A stretch of DNA of 64,000 bases, taken from NCBI GenBank assembly GCA_029945625.1, contig JAQSCW010000051.1, positions 1 to 64,000 on the forward strand, given 5' to 3'. Positions 34,399 to 44,039 of this stretch are shown one piece after another; position 1 is the first letter of the stretch, and every line of letters starts with the position of its first letter. The position numbers and the translations under genes are program-made. Under the pieces are notes generated by a model that was not told where the DNA came from, did no database searches, and saw only the letters and a list, made by a program, of their open reading frames with translations. Source of the DNA: a bacterium (GTDB lineage Bacteria > Bacteroidota > Bacteroidia > B-17B0 > Aurantibacillaceae).

Positions 34399-34712
34399 AA
34401 CAATATCAAATTGTTTTGGTTAATCTCGACCCGACAATAGGCAGTGAAATGAAAAAGACTCGTCCATGCGTGATTATTTCTCCTAACGAAATGAACAAAT
34501 ATTTGCAGACAATCGTAATTGCACCAATGACTAGCAATTCTAAAAGTTATCCGACAAGAGTTCCTGTAAAACATAATAAGACAAAAGGCTGGGTTGTTCT
34601 AGACCAAATACGAACTATTGACAGACAACGTATTGTAAAAATTCTTGGTGCTTTGACAGAAAAGGAAATCTACAACATCAAAACTATTATGCACGAAACT
34701 TACGTCGCATAA
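34389..34712 (+). CDS. mazF: MazF-family mRNA interferase toxin
   Basis: The 107-residue protein matches MazF/PemK: YQIVLVNLDPTIGSEMKKTRPCVIIS at the start (the Arg in KTRPCV is a catalytic position), TIVIAPMTS, and the Thr/Ser-containing second strand with GWVVLDQIRTIDRQRI. It cuts mRNA at short motifs when MazE is degraded. The ATG at 34389 lies inside the end of mazE, so the pair is translationally coupled. The module is flanked by 98-bp direct repeats. Confidence 0.9.
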   Translation: MELKQYQIVLVNLDPTIGSEMKKTRPCVIISPNEMNKYLQTIVIAPMTSNSKSYPTRVPVKHNKTKGWVVLDQIRTIDRQRIVKILGALTEKEIYNIKTIMHETYVA

Positions 34713-34849
34713 ACAAGCCTCATCTAATAGCGCATAAATTTATGCCGCTTTTCTGCATACTTTGGCATCCCGGTAGACTTCCTTCCTTTTAGCAAAGCGG
34801 ATGGCGTCACAACTTCTATGCGCAAACGATCAGCGTAGCTAATCCCGCC

Positions 34850-34947
34850 TGCAAACTTGCTTGCATAAGCGACATGCGCGCAATAAAAACGTTTCGTCAA
34901 TTATTATGCTTGCGGGGATTAACGAGGCTGCTTTGTTTTGTTTGAGG
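34850..34947 (+). repeat. 98-bp direct repeat right of mazEF (empty MITE site)
   Basis: 89 of 98 bases match the left copy (33702-34039 without the MITE). The ATAAAAAC target at 34883-34890 is intact. The rest of 34713-34849 has no gene and only short pieces resembling the left flank (GCGCATAAA). Confidence 0.75.
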
Positions 34948-34958
34948 ACCCCCTGCGC

Positions 34959-35015
34959 GGATCAGCGATTTCAGCCGTTTCGAGTGATATGAAAAAAGGC
35001 CGAAATCGCTAATCC
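34959..35015. repeat. 18-bp inverted repeat downstream of the mazEF flank
   Basis: GGATCAGCGATTTCAGCC (34959-34976) and GGCCGAAATCGCTAATCC (34998-35015) pair with two mismatches around a 21-base loop. No T-tract follows, so it is not a clear terminator. Confidence 0.55.
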
Positions 35016-35046
35016 TCTCAAGTAAAATGGATGGTGGTGCTTTTTC

Positions 35047-35077
35047 AAAAAAAAACCCACCTTTTTTGAGACGGGTT
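35047..35077 (-). terminator. Weak terminator of topA
   Basis: On the minus strand AACCC and GGGTT bracket about 14 bases and are followed by a run of T. The stem is short; position 20 bases past the topA stop supports it. Confidence 0.45.
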
Positions 35078-35095
35078 CAATGAGAGAAATTAAAT

Positions 35096-37795
35096 CTATT
35101 TTTTCTTTGTCACCTTTTTTACGGCAGGTTTCTTACTCGCAGCCTTCTTTAAAAAGGAACCTTTTTTGATGATCTTCTTAATCACCCCCGATTTTTTAGC
35201 AGGAGCTTTTTTAGCGGGTGCTTTCTTCACCACAATTTTCTTTACAGCTGCCTTTTTAACTCCCGAACTTGTGTTTTTTGCCGCTGCTTTTTTTCCTTTC
35301 TTATCAAAAGCTGCAGGATTTTGAACTAGAATCATTTTCTTAACTTCTTCCAGACTCAAATTCTTGAGTTCTTCCGGCGCGTACTTCTCACCGGTAGTGC
35401 TTTTGGTCAACTTAAACATGTCCTTGCCCAAACGAATAAATGGACCCCATCGGCCATTCTCAATGGCGATTTTTTCTTCCTCCCATTGCTGAATAAAACG
35501 ATTGGATTCCTTTTCCATTTTTTTGTCAACCAACTCTTCAATATCTTTTTGACTAAGTGCATCAAAATTATACGCTTTGGGAACATTGATAAAAAAATCA
35601 TTGTATTTAATAAAAGGCCCAAATCTTCCTTTGCCCTTTGTTACCGGCTTACCAAGATAGTGCGCAATAGGAGCATCCGCCTGTTCTTTTTCCGAAATCA
35701 ATTCAAGCGCGCGATCCATATCTACCTTTAAAGGATCTTCCGCTCTTGGAATACTAATATACTGCTCACCCCATTTCACATAAGGGCCAAATCTTCCCAC
35801 TCCAATAATCACTTCTTTGTCTTTGTGGGTTCCCAAACCATGTGGCAATCGAAAGAGATCAAGGGCTTGTGCGAGGGTGATTGTTTCAATGCTTTGTTCT
35901 TTTCTCAAACTCGCAAACTTTGGTTTTTCTCCTGTAGCTTCATTGGTTTCTCCAATTTGAGCGAGAGGGCCAAATCTGCCAATTCTAACGATTAGCGGTT
36001 TGCCGGACGCCGGATCTACTCCTAGTGAGCGTTCGCCGCTGGCCCGTTCGCTGTTATCAGTGGTTTTCTCAACAGTTTTGTGAAAGGGCGTGTAAAACTC
36101 TTCCAGCATATCGGTCCATTTCATTTTGCCTTCCGCAATCTCATCAAACTCTTCCTCCACATGAGCGGTAAAATGAAAATCAAGAATATCGGGGAAATAC
36201 TGCATCAGAAAATCAGTCACCACTATACCAATATCAGTAGGAAATAGTTTTGATTTTTCGGCCCCTGTATTTTCAGTCTTAATCTCTTTTACAATTTTAT
36301 GTCCGTCGTACCTGAGGTTAGTGAAATTCCGGGCCGAACCTTCTCTGTCGGTTTTTTCAACGTAATTTCGTTTCTGCACGGTGCTAATGGTAGGGGCATA
36401 CGTACTAGGTCGGCCAATACCAAGTTCTTCCAATTTTTTTACCAAACTGGCTTCCGTATACCGCGCAGGGTGATGCGTGAATCGTTCGGTAGCAGTGATC
36501 TCCCGAAGTCCCAGTTTATCGCCTTCTCGCATGGGGGGGAGCATGGTGGAACTCTCTTCGTCCTCATTGTCCTCATCATCTTTACTCTCCATGTACACTT
36601 TCAAAAATCCGTCAAATTTCAATACTTCACCCTGTGCCACAAATTGTTCAGGTGTAGTACTGATTCCAACCTTGGCGGTTGTTTTCTCTAGTTCCGCATC
36701 GGCCATCTGACTGGCAATGGTGCGTTTCCAAATTAAGTCATACAAACGTTGTTCGTTGCGTTCGCCGTTGATCTCCTGATTTTCAATATAAGTTGGACGA
36801 ATAGCCTCGTGAGCTTCTTGTGCGCCTTTACTTTTGGTTTTAAATTGACGCGGAAAATGATATTTGCCACCGTAATTCTTTGTAATGGCCTCCCTTGCCT
36901 GCGACATGGCGGTTTCGGAAAGGTTTACCGAATCGGTACGCATGTAGGTGATCTTACCGGCTTCGTATAACCGTTGTGCCACCACCATGGTTTGCGATAC
37001 GCTGAATCCCAGTTTTCGGGAAGCTTCTTGCTGCAACGTGGAAGTGGTAAATGGTGCACTCGGACTACGCTTTGCAGGTTTGGTTTCAATGCTGTTGATG
37101 TTGTATAAGGAGCCCTTGCAACGTTCGAGAAAGGCATTTGCTTCGGTTTCATTTTTGAAACGACTTTCCAATTCTGCTTTTAAGATGGCCTTGTCTCCTA
37201 CTAAAAATAGGGCAGCAACTTTAAATGCAGAAATGGATTTAAAACTTTGAATCTCACGTTCACGTTCCACAATCAAACGCACGGCCACCGATTGCACACG
37301 GCCGGCCGATAAACTGGGACGGATCTTTTTCCAAAGAATAGGCGACAGTTCAAATCCTACCAAACGGTCAAGGATGCGGCGTGCTTGCTGAGCATTTACC
37401 AGATTAATATCAATTTCACGGGGATTCGCAATGGCAGATTGAATGGCCGATTTGGTGATCTCATGAAAAACAATGCGCCGCGTTTTCTTTTTTTCGAGCC
37501 CCAGCGTTTCAAATAAATGCCAGCTGATGGCTTCTCCCTCGCGGTCCTCATCGGATGCGAGCCAAACCATGTCAGCGGTTTTACTCAGGCGTTTAAGCTC
37601 GGCTATTACCCTTTCCTTATCGGGTTGAACCTCATAAGTGGGTGTAAAATTGTTCTCCACATCAATCCCGTATCCCTTCTTTACAAGGTCGCGAACATGT
37701 CCAAAACTTGATCTTACCGTATAATCCTTTCCTAAAAACCCTTCAATCGTTTTTGCTTTGGCGGGGGACTCAACTATTACTAAATTTTTACTCAT
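35096..37795 (-). CDS. topA: DNA topoisomerase I
   Basis: The 899-residue type IA topoisomerase relaxes negative supercoils. An N-terminal Toprim domain (NLVIVESPAKAKTIEGFLG; SDEDREGEAISWHL) is followed by the catalytic domain with ITYMRTDS carrying the active-site Tyr. The second half has, instead of zinc fingers, repeated topo-I C-terminal repeats of the IGRFGPLA / VGRFGPYVKWG / KGRFGPFIKYN / NGRWGPFIRLG type. The last 70 residues are a lysine-rich histone H1-like tail (KKAPAKKAPAKK), probably binding DNA nonspecifically. This is the usual Bacteroidota form. Confidence 0.95.
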   Translation of the reverse strand: MSKNLVIVESPAKAKTIEGFLGKDYTVRSSFGHVRDLVKKGYGIDVENNFTPTYEVQPDKERVIAELKRLSKTADMVWLASDEDREGEAISWHLFETLGLEKKKTRRIVFHEITKSAIQSAIANPREIDINLVNAQQARRILDRLVGFELSPILWKKIRPSLSAGRVQSVAVRLIVEREREIQSFKSISAFKVAALFLVGDKAILKAELESRFKNETEANAFLERCKGSLYNINSIETKPAKRSPSAPFTTSTLQQEASRKLGFSVSQTMVVAQRLYEAGKITYMRTDSVNLSETAMSQAREAITKNYGGKYHFPRQFKTKSKGAQEAHEAIRPTYIENQEINGERNEQRLYDLIWKRTIASQMADAELEKTTAKVGISTTPEQFVAQGEVLKFDGFLKVYMESKDDEDNEDEESSTMLPPMREGDKLGLREITATERFTHHPARYTEASLVKKLEELGIGRPSTYAPTISTVQKRNYVEKTDREGSARNFTNLRYDGHKIVKEIKTENTGAEKSKLFPTDIGIVVTDFLMQYFPDILDFHFTAHVEEEFDEIAEGKMKWTDMLEEFYTPFHKTVEKTTDNSERASGERSLGVDPASGKPLIVRIGRFGPLAQIGETNEATGEKPKFASLRKEQSIETITLAQALDLFRLPHGLGTHKDKEVIIGVGRFGPYVKWGEQYISIPRAEDPLKVDMDRALELISEKEQADAPIAHYLGKPVTKGKGRFGPFIKYNDFFINVPKAYNFDALSQKDIEELVDKKMEKESNRFIQQWEEEKIAIENGRWGPFIRLGKDMFKLTKSTTGEKYAPEELKNLSLEEVKKMILVQNPAAFDKKGKKAAAKNTSSGVKKAAVKKIVVKKAPAKKAPAKKSGVIKKIIKKGSFLKKAASKKPAVKKVTKKK

Positions 37796-37987
37796 ACCTT
37801 ATATATATGTCTCAGTTTTGGGTTTCAGTCAAAAAAATCAAATTCAAAATTGTCGCAAAGGAAAAAAAATATTCATAAAATTTCCTACTTATTAAATTTA
37901 TTAAATAACAATTTTCGATAAAAACCCATTAAAAACGTTAAATATGTGCCATATTGTCATTGAATGCGTATTTTTGCAACTCTGCAA

Positions 37988-39421
37988 ATGAATCAAAACG
38001 AAAAAATAATCGATGAAAGCATGCAAGGTCAGGCCTTCACGCTTGAATCTGAAAAGCCGGGCTCAAAAAAGCTCTTTTTAGAGAGTTACGGCTGCCAAAT
38101 GAACTTTAGTGACAGCGAAATTGTGGCTTCCATTTTGTCGGACAATGGTTTTACCACGACTGAGAATTTTCTGGAGGCGGATGTGATCTTTTTGAACACC
38201 TGCGCCATTCGTGAAAATGCGGAGCTAAGGGTTAGAAACCGTTTAAATGATTTTAAGCGGGTGAAAAAGAAAAACCCAAAAGCTCTGGTGGGTGTATTGG
38301 GTTGTATGGCCGAACGCCTCAAATCGCAACTCATGGAAGAGGAGCGACTGGTAGATCTTGTGGTGGGTCCCGATGCATACCGCGATCTGCCCAACCTTAT
38401 TGAAGAAGCAGAAGATGGTCACAAAGCCATAAATGTGATTTTAAGTAAAGAAGAAACCTATGCCGATGTTACACCCGTGCGTTTGGGAAGTAATGGTGTA
38501 AATGGGTATATCAGCATCATGCGCGGTTGTGATAATATGTGCAGTTTTTGCGTAGTGCCCTTTACCCGTGGTCGCGAACGCAGCAGAGATCCTAAAAGTA
38601 TTGTAGCAGAGGCAAAAGATCTTTTTGAAAAAGGTTACCGCGAAGTTACCCTCTTGGGTCAAAATGTAGACAGTTATTTGTGGAGTGGCGGCGGTTTAAA
38701 AAAAGAAAATCTCACCACCGAACAAATAGCAGCTTCCACCTCCTTTTCGCAATTATTGGAACTGGTTGCATTGGTAAATCCCTTGCTGCGTGTACGTTTC
38801 TCGACTTCCCATCCCAAAGATATGACCGATGATGTGTTGGAGATGGTAGCCAAACACCCTAATATTTGCAATTACATTCATCTTCCTGTTCAAAGCGGTA
38901 GTAGCAGAATTCTTGAAATGATGAACAGAGGTTATACCCGTGAATGGTACCTCGATCGCATGGCCGCTATTAATCGAATCATTCCAAATTGCGGAATAAG
39001 TACCGATCTCATAACCGGATTTTGTTCTGAAACAGATGAAGATCATGAAGAAACTGTGAGTTTGATGAAAACCATTCAATTTGACTACGCCTACATGTTT
39101 TCTTATAGCGAACGTCCCAAAACGCTGGCCGAACGAAAGTTTGAGGACGATGTACCGGAAGCAGTGAAGAGCAAACGTTTGGCCCAGATCGTGGAATTAC
39201 AGCGCATCAACAGTGGGATCAAAACCGCACTGGGAGTGGGAAAAATTCATGAAGTGTTGATTGAAGGATTTTCAAAAAAATCGGAAGAGATGCTGATGGG
39301 AAGAAATCCACAAAACACGGTGGTGGTTTTTCCAAAAGAACAGTATAAAAAAGGAGATTATGTAAATGTAATGGTGGATCGCTGTACTACAAGTACCTTG
39401 ATAGGTAAAGTGGTGAAGTAA
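37988..39421 (+). CDS. miaB: tRNA-2-methylthio-N6-dimethylallyladenosine synthase
   Basis: The 477-residue radical-SAM methylthiotransferase adds the 2-methylthio group to A37. N-terminal UPF0004 domain ([32 protein letters not shown]) with its three Cys for the auxiliary cluster, radical-SAM CxxxCxxC in [20 protein letters not shown], and a C-terminal TRAM domain. The start is the second in-frame Met (37988). TATTTTTG at 37969-37976 is a good -7 element just upstream. It begins the conserved miaB-activator-lptE-TPR-secG order. Confidence 0.95.
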   Translation: MNQNEKIIDESMQGQAFTLESEKPGSKKLFLESYGCQMNFSDSEIVASILSDNGFTTTENFLEADVIFLNTCAIRENAELRVRNRLNDFKRVKKKNPKALVGVLGCMAERLKSQLMEEERLVDLVVGPDAYRDLPNLIEEAEDGHKAINVILSKEETYADVTPVRLGSNGVNGYISIMRGCDNMCSFCVVPFTRGRERSRDPKSIVAEAKDLFEKGYREVTLLGQNVDSYLWSGGGLKKENLTTEQIAASTSFSQLLELVALVNPLLRVRFSTSHPKDMTDDVLEMVAKHPNICNYIHLPVQSGSSRILEMMNRGYTREWYLDRMAAINRIIPNCGISTDLITGFCSETDEDHEETVSLMKTIQFDYAYMFSYSERPKTLAERKFEDDVPEAVKSKRLAQIVELQRINSGIKTALGVGKIHEVLIEGFSKKSEEMLMGRNPQNTVVVFPKEQYKKGDYVNVMVDRCTTSTLIGKVVK

Positions 39422-39544
39422 CAGAAAACTTCAGGATCCAATTATAGTAAGGAGGCAACCGATAAAATGCAAAATGGAAAATTTTAAAAACATTAGTCCT
39501 TTTCATTACACCTGTTACCTGAAACCCGAAAATGAAATGAACGC

Positions 39545-40780
39545 ATGAATACACAGGAACTAAAACAAAAATATGGGATCATTGGAAGTAATATATTACT
39601 TGAGCGTGCTGTAGACATTGCCAGGCAAGTTGCTCCAACCGATCTTAACGTGGTAATTAATGGTGAAAGCGGAACCGGAAAAGAAGTGTTTCCACAGATT
39701 ATCCACCAATTCAGTGCTCGTAAACATGGTCCCTATATTGCCGTAAACTGCGGTGCGATTCCGGAAGGAACCATCGACAGCGAATTATTCGGGCACGAAA
39801 AAGGCGCGTTTACCGGTGCCACAGAGGCAAGAAAAGGTTATTTTGAAGTAGCCAACGGCGGCACTATTTTTTTGGATGAAGTAGGGGAGTTGCCCCTTGC
39901 CACGCAAGCACGCTTATTGCGTGTGCTCGAAAGTGGCGAATACATAAGAGTGGGAAGTAGCAAAGTTCAAAAAACCGATGTGCGCGTAGTAGCAGCCACT
40001 AACATCAATTTTTATCAGGCACTCGAACGCGAACGTTTTAGGGCCGATCTGTATTACCGCCTCAACACGGTTCCCATTTATCTGCCGCCTCTTCGTGAAC
40101 GAAAGGAAGATATTCATTTATTGTTCCGGAAATTCGCGAACGATTTCGCGGCTAAATACCGAATGCCTGTAGCACGTCTGAACGTGGATGCAGAGCAAGT
40201 TCTCATTAATTATTATTGGCCCGGAAATATCCGTCAGCTCAAAAATATTGCAGAACAAATTTCCATCATCGAAAAAACAAAAGACATCACGGCGGAAGTG
40301 CTCTTAAAATACTTGCCTGAATATAATTCGCGGAATGTGCCCTCCGTGAGAACCGATCACATGAATCAAACTTCATTTGATAACGACCGCGAAATCATAT
40401 TTAAAGTTCTGCGCGACACCAGAGCCGAAATGAATGAGCTAAAAAAAATAGTCTATGATTTGGTTGCTGTGGCCGGCGGAAAAATGAATACGCTGAGCAA
40501 TGAAAGCGTTCAATTAATAAACCGCAATTATGGCAATGGATCCGACAACCTGAGTGGAACTACCGGAATCACCATTCACTCTCCGGCCGTGCATGGCAAT
40601 ACGAAAGATTCGCAGGTAATTGAAGTAGAAGAAACCTTAAGTTTGCAGGACAAAGAGATCGATATGATCAAAAAAGCCCTTCGTAAACATAAAGGAAAAC
40701 GTAAGAATGCCGCTAAAGAGCTTGGTATCAGTGAAAGAACTTTATATCGGAAAATTAACGAATATGCCATCGAGGAATAG
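39545..40780 (+). CDS. Sigma-54-interacting AAA+ transcriptional activator
   Basis: The 411-residue protein has the central AAA+ domain near the N-terminus: Walker A GESGTGKE, the sigma-54 contact loop GAFTGA within ELFGHEKGAFTGATEARKG, Walker B GGTIFLDEVGEL, and the R-finger region YYRLNTVPI. A C-terminal Fis-type helix-turn-helix (KNAAKELGISERTLYRKI) binds DNA. There is no N-terminal receiver or sensor domain, so activity must be controlled by level or a partner. A region of about 100 residues (270-370) between AAA+ and HTH has no domain I recognise. Found in this gene order across the phylum. Confidence 0.9.
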   Translation: MNTQELKQKYGIIGSNILLERAVDIARQVAPTDLNVVINGESGTGKEVFPQIIHQFSARKHGPYIAVNCGAIPEGTIDSELFGHEKGAFTGATEARKGYFEVANGGTIFLDEVGELPLATQARLLRVLESGEYIRVGSSKVQKTDVRVVAATNINFYQALERERFRADLYYRLNTVPIYLPPLRERKEDIHLLFRKFANDFAAKYRMPVARLNVDAEQVLINYYWPGNIRQLKNIAEQISIIEKTKDITAEVLLKYLPEYNSRNVPSVRTDHMNQTSFDNDREIIFKVLRDTRAEMNELKKIVYDLVAVAGGKMNTLSNESVQLINRNYGNGSDNLSGTTGITIHSPAVHGNTKDSQVIEVEETLSLQDKEIDMIKKALRKHKGKRKNAAKELGISERTLYRKINEYAIEE

Positions 40781-40819
40781 TATTTTTTTCCGAGATTGCA
40801 CTGTCTTGTTCTTATAAAT

Positions 40820-41332
40820 ATGAAAGCTACCCTTAGGAATTTTGTGTTTTTTTTATTGCTCGTTTCGGGACTTCTAAGTTCATGCAAGCCGCATGTGTCT
40901 CTGAGCGGCGCCACCATTCCCGTGGAAGCGAAAACTATTAGCGTAGGGTATTTTACCAATAATACCACGCTTGGCCCCCCGGCCTTATCACAACGATTTA
41001 CCGAGCGCATGAGGGACATGGTTTCGCAACAAACCAATTTGTCGATGATGAAACAAAATGGCGACCTGCAGTTTGAAGGATACATTTCTGACTACAATGT
41101 ATCGCCCGTAGCCGTGAGCAACGATCAGGCGTCCCTTAACCGACTTACCATTGGAGTGAAAGTGGTGTATTTTAATAAATTTGAACCGACCCGTAATTTT
41201 GACCAAACCTTTACCCGCTTTGCCGACTTTCCTTCTACCCAAAACATTTCTACTGTAGGTTCCGCATTGGTGGATGAGATCTACAGGCAGATTACTGAAG
41301 ATATTTTTAACCGTGCTTTTAATAATTGGTAA
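40820..41332 (+). CDS. lptE: LptE-family LPS-assembly lipoprotein
   Basis: The 170-residue lipoprotein (LLSSC, Cys22) matches the Bacteroidota LptE-like family: VSLSGATIPVEAKTISVGYF, then LSQRFTERMRDMVSQQTNL and LQFEGYISDYNVSPVAV. LptE plugs LptD in the outer membrane during LPS insertion. The start is ATG at 40820. Its stop codon shares a base with the next start (TAATG), so the two are coupled. Confidence 0.85.
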   Translation: MKATLRNFVFFLLLVSGLLSSCKPHVSLSGATIPVEAKTISVGYFTNNTTLGPPALSQRFTERMRDMVSQQTNLSMMKQNGDLQFEGYISDYNVSPVAVSNDQASLNRLTIGVKVVYFNKFEPTRNFDQTFTRFADFPSTQNISTVGSALVDEIYRQITEDIFNRAFNNW

Positions 41333-42255
41333 TGCAGGCAGCCGATTTATATAACTATATTGAGAATCCCCAACTCCTTGATGAATCGAGCGTAGGTCGC
41401 TTGCAGCAGGTGGTAAAGGATTTTCCCTATTTTCAATCGGCCCATCTTTTACTAAGTCTCGCTTCAAAAAAATGGGATGCCTCCGCCTATCAACAAAGTC
41501 TTAAAAAAACCGCCATTGTGGTGAGCAACCGGGCGCATTTGTTTGAGCTGATCCAGAAACTCGAATACACCGATTCTACCGTCCCAAAAACTGCCGAAAA
41601 ACTAAAATCTTCTGACGCTGTTCCCGAGACGAAACGCGAATTGGAGATTTTAAAAGAAACGGAAGTGGCGGTCGACGCGCAACGTCCCTTCGAAATGCCA
41701 CCCGAACCAAACCCCGAAGCAGAACTTGAAAAGGAAATTGGAAAACAGGTGGTGAGTTCGTTTGTTGAGAAGGAGATCTTAAAAACGCCGGAGATGCGAC
41801 GCCCCATCGCCCCACAAGAAGAACCTGAAAATTTTGGAGATTGGTTGAGTTTCCTGAAGAAAAATCAAGGGCAATCTTACTCTGAAATTGAGCAGGAAGT
41901 GAATAAAAGTAGAAATAAGGAAGGTATTCAAGAAAAAACACCTCAACAAGAGCCGAATACTGCCGGAAAGGACCAGTCTCGTAAACAGAAAAATAAGGCC
42001 ATTATCGACCGCATTATTGATCGAAATCCGGGACTTATCCGAACCAAGGAAGAACAAAAGTTCTATACCCCCGATGTGAAGGCCAAAGAGAGTCTGTTGG
42101 AGAACGAACACCTGGTAACAGAGACCTTGGCACGAATTTATGCCCTCCAGGGCAACTTAAATAAGGCAATTAGGGCATATGAAATATTAAGTTTGAAAAA
42201 TCCACAAAAAAGTGCTTACTTTGCATCCCTGATTCAAAAATTAAAGAACAACTAA
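41332..42255 (+). CDS. Conserved hypothetical protein of the lptE-secG operon, TPR-like C-terminus
   Basis: The 307-residue protein has a short N-terminal helical domain (DLYNYIENPQLLDESSVGRL; FPYFQSAHLLLSLASKKW), a long low-complexity charged linker rich in Glu, Lys and Pro (about 85-225), and a single C-terminal TPR-like helix pair (LVTETLARIYALQGNLNKAI). No signal or membrane segment. It is conserved in this position in the phylum. Function unknown; a scaffold is plausible from the linker. Confidence 0.75.
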   Translation: MQAADLYNYIENPQLLDESSVGRLQQVVKDFPYFQSAHLLLSLASKKWDASAYQQSLKKTAIVVSNRAHLFELIQKLEYTDSTVPKTAEKLKSSDAVPETKRELEILKETEVAVDAQRPFEMPPEPNPEAELEKEIGKQVVSSFVEKEILKTPEMRRPIAPQEEPENFGDWLSFLKKNQGQSYSEIEQEVNKSRNKEGIQEKTPQQEPNTAGKDQSRKQKNKAIIDRIIDRNPGLIRTKEEQKFYTPDVKAKESLLENEHLVTETLARIYALQGNLNKAIRAYEILSLKNPQKSAYFASLIQKLKNN

Positions 42256-42268
42256 AAAAGAAAAATAC

Positions 42269-42622
42269 ATGATCTATTCAATTTTAACCATTATCGTTTG
42301 CATTTTATTGGTATTGGTAATTCTAATTCAAAACTCTAAAGGTGGAGGAATTCAAAGTCAGTTTGGTGCGGCAACTCAAATCATGGGCGTAAAACGCGGT
42401 ACCGAATTTATTGAAAAAGCAACCTGGGGACTGGCCATTACCCTCATTGTATTAAGCGTAATTATGTCACCACAAGGTACCGGAACTACCACGTCGAGCG
42501 ACGATGCCGGTTCTGTTACCAAAAGAAAAGCACAAACCGCAGTAGCAGTTCCTCAGCAACAAGCAGCTCCGCCTGCACAAGCTCCGGCACCTACCGGTCA
42601 GGCTCCTGCGCAAGGAAAATAA
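42269..42622 (+). CDS. secG: Preprotein translocase subunit SecG
   Basis: The 117-residue protein has two transmembrane helices (about 3-20 and 52-70) with the SecG motif LVILIQNSKGGGIQSQFG between them, and a Thr/Ala/Pro/Gln-rich C-terminal tail of about 45 residues. It supports SecYEG function. Ends at a strong terminator. Confidence 0.95.
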   Translation: MIYSILTIIVCILLVLVILIQNSKGGGIQSQFGAATQIMGVKRGTEFIEKATWGLAITLIVLSVIMSPQGTGTTTSSDDAGSVTKRKAQTAVAVPQQQAAPPAQAPAPTGQAPAQGK

Positions 42623-42645
42623 TTTTATGTAGAAGTTTAAAGAGA

Positions 42646-42671
42646 CCATCCATTTTTTGGATGGTTTTTTT
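42646..42671 (+). terminator. Terminator of the miaB-secG group
   Basis: CCATCC-ATTTTTT-GGATGG followed by TTTTTTT, 24 bases after secG. Confidence 0.85.
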
Positions 42672-42698
42672 GTTTTTATACCTTTGCTCAAAATAAGT

Positions 42699-43970
42699 AT
42701 GCAGATTTTTAAGTTCGGAGGTGCTTCTGTTAAAGATGCCGATTCGGTAAAAAATGTTTCCTCAATTCTTAAAAACAATGCCAAAGGCCATACTGTGGTG
42801 GTAATCTCAGCCATGGGCAAGATGACCAATAAATTGGAAGAGTTGGTGAATGCCTACTTTCATAAAGGCCCAAACTGCCTCGTCCTTCTTGAGGAAATAA
42901 AACAATTTCATCGGGGGATCGCCGCCGGTCTTTTTGGTGTAAAAGATCACCCGGTGTACAACGATATTGAAAATGTATGTGTAGAATTACTTTGGGCCAT
43001 TGAAGAGGAACCTTCCTTTTCATACAATCACCATTACGATCAAATTGTAGCACAGGGCGAGATCCTCTCTACAAAAATAGTTTCGGCCTATTTAAGCGAT
43101 CAGGGACTTAAAAGTTATTGGCTCGACGTGCGCGACATCATTCAAACGGACAATACCTACCGCGAAGGGAAGGTAGACTATGCACTGAGTGAAACGCTTG
43201 TAAAAGCCCGCTTATTGCCTCTTTTTAAAGAGTACAGTTTGGTCATTACGCAGGGTTTTATTGGAGCCACCTCCGAAAACTATACCACTACGCTGGGAAG
43301 AGAGGGAAGCGATTACACAGCCGCCTTGTTGGCATATTTTACCGATGCCGGCCGTGTGGTGATTTGGAAGGATGTACCGGGAGTTTTAAATGCCGACCCA
43401 AAATATTTTAAGAATACAAAGAAACTGGATGATCTTACTTATCACGATGCCATTGAGTTGACTTATTTCGGTGCCTCGGTCATTCATCCCAAAACTATAA
43501 AACCACTTCAAAATAAAAATATTCCTTTGGAAGTGCGTTCTTTCTTAAAACCTAATGAACCGGGAACAATTATAAAAGGAAGCGGCACTAGGAGCGAGGT
43601 AACCAGTTACATCTTTAAGGATCAGCAGATTTTGCTCTCCATAATGCCCAAAGATTTCAGTTTTATTGCCGAAGACAACCTGAGTGATATTTTTAATTTG
43701 TTTTCAAAATACAACGTCCACATTCATATGATGCAAAACTCTGCCATTAGTTTTAGTGTGTGTACGGATGATGACCCGCAAAAAATTGAGCCTTTGGTGG
43801 AAGAACTTGGAAATGACTTCAAAGTGCTGTATAATGAAGGAGTGCAGCTGATGACCATCCGCAATTACAACCCGGATATCGTAGCTAAATTAAGTGAGGA
43901 TAAAATGATTCTCATTGAACAACGCAGCCGGCACACCCTGCAAATGGTGATGAAAGAAACTAAAAATTAA
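42699..43970 (+). CDS. Aspartate kinase (monofunctional)
   Basis: The 423-residue enzyme phosphorylates aspartate at the head of the lysine, threonine and methionine pathways. Kinase domain: KFGGASVKDADSV at the N-terminus, TTLGREGSDYTAALLAYF, and WKDVPGVLNADPKYF. Two C-terminal ACT-like domains (ILLSIMPKDFSFIAEDNLSD; VQLMTIRNYN) suggest amino-acid feedback. The start is ATG at 42699; the longer frame overlaps the terminator. No homoserine dehydrogenase is fused. An AT-rich repeat (TTCTTAATTCTTAATTTTTC) in the 69-base gap before rmlB may stop both genes. Confidence 0.9.
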   Translation: MQIFKFGGASVKDADSVKNVSSILKNNAKGHTVVVISAMGKMTNKLEELVNAYFHKGPNCLVLLEEIKQFHRGIAAGLFGVKDHPVYNDIENVCVELLWAIEEEPSFSYNHHYDQIVAQGEILSTKIVSAYLSDQGLKSYWLDVRDIIQTDNTYREGKVDYALSETLVKARLLPLFKEYSLVITQGFIGATSENYTTTLGREGSDYTAALLAYFTDAGRVVIWKDVPGVLNADPKYFKNTKKLDDLTYHDAIELTYFGASVIHPKTIKPLQNKNIPLEVRSFLKPNEPGTIIKGSGTRSEVTSYIFKDQQILLSIMPKDFSFIAEDNLSDIFNLFSKYNVHIHMMQNSAISFSVCTDDDPQKIEPLVEELGNDFKVLYNEGVQLMTIRNYNPDIVAKLSEDKMILIEQRSRHTLQMVMKETKN

Positions 43971-44039
43971 AAATTATCAATGAAAAATTATTTTTGATCA
44001 CTTTCCTAATTCTTAATTCTTAATTTTTCATTCTCAATT

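Noticed and set aside
35096-35330. Frameshifted or low-quality end of topA
   Set aside because: The lysine-rich KKAPAKK tail stays in frame and is a normal feature of topoisomerase I in this phylum.
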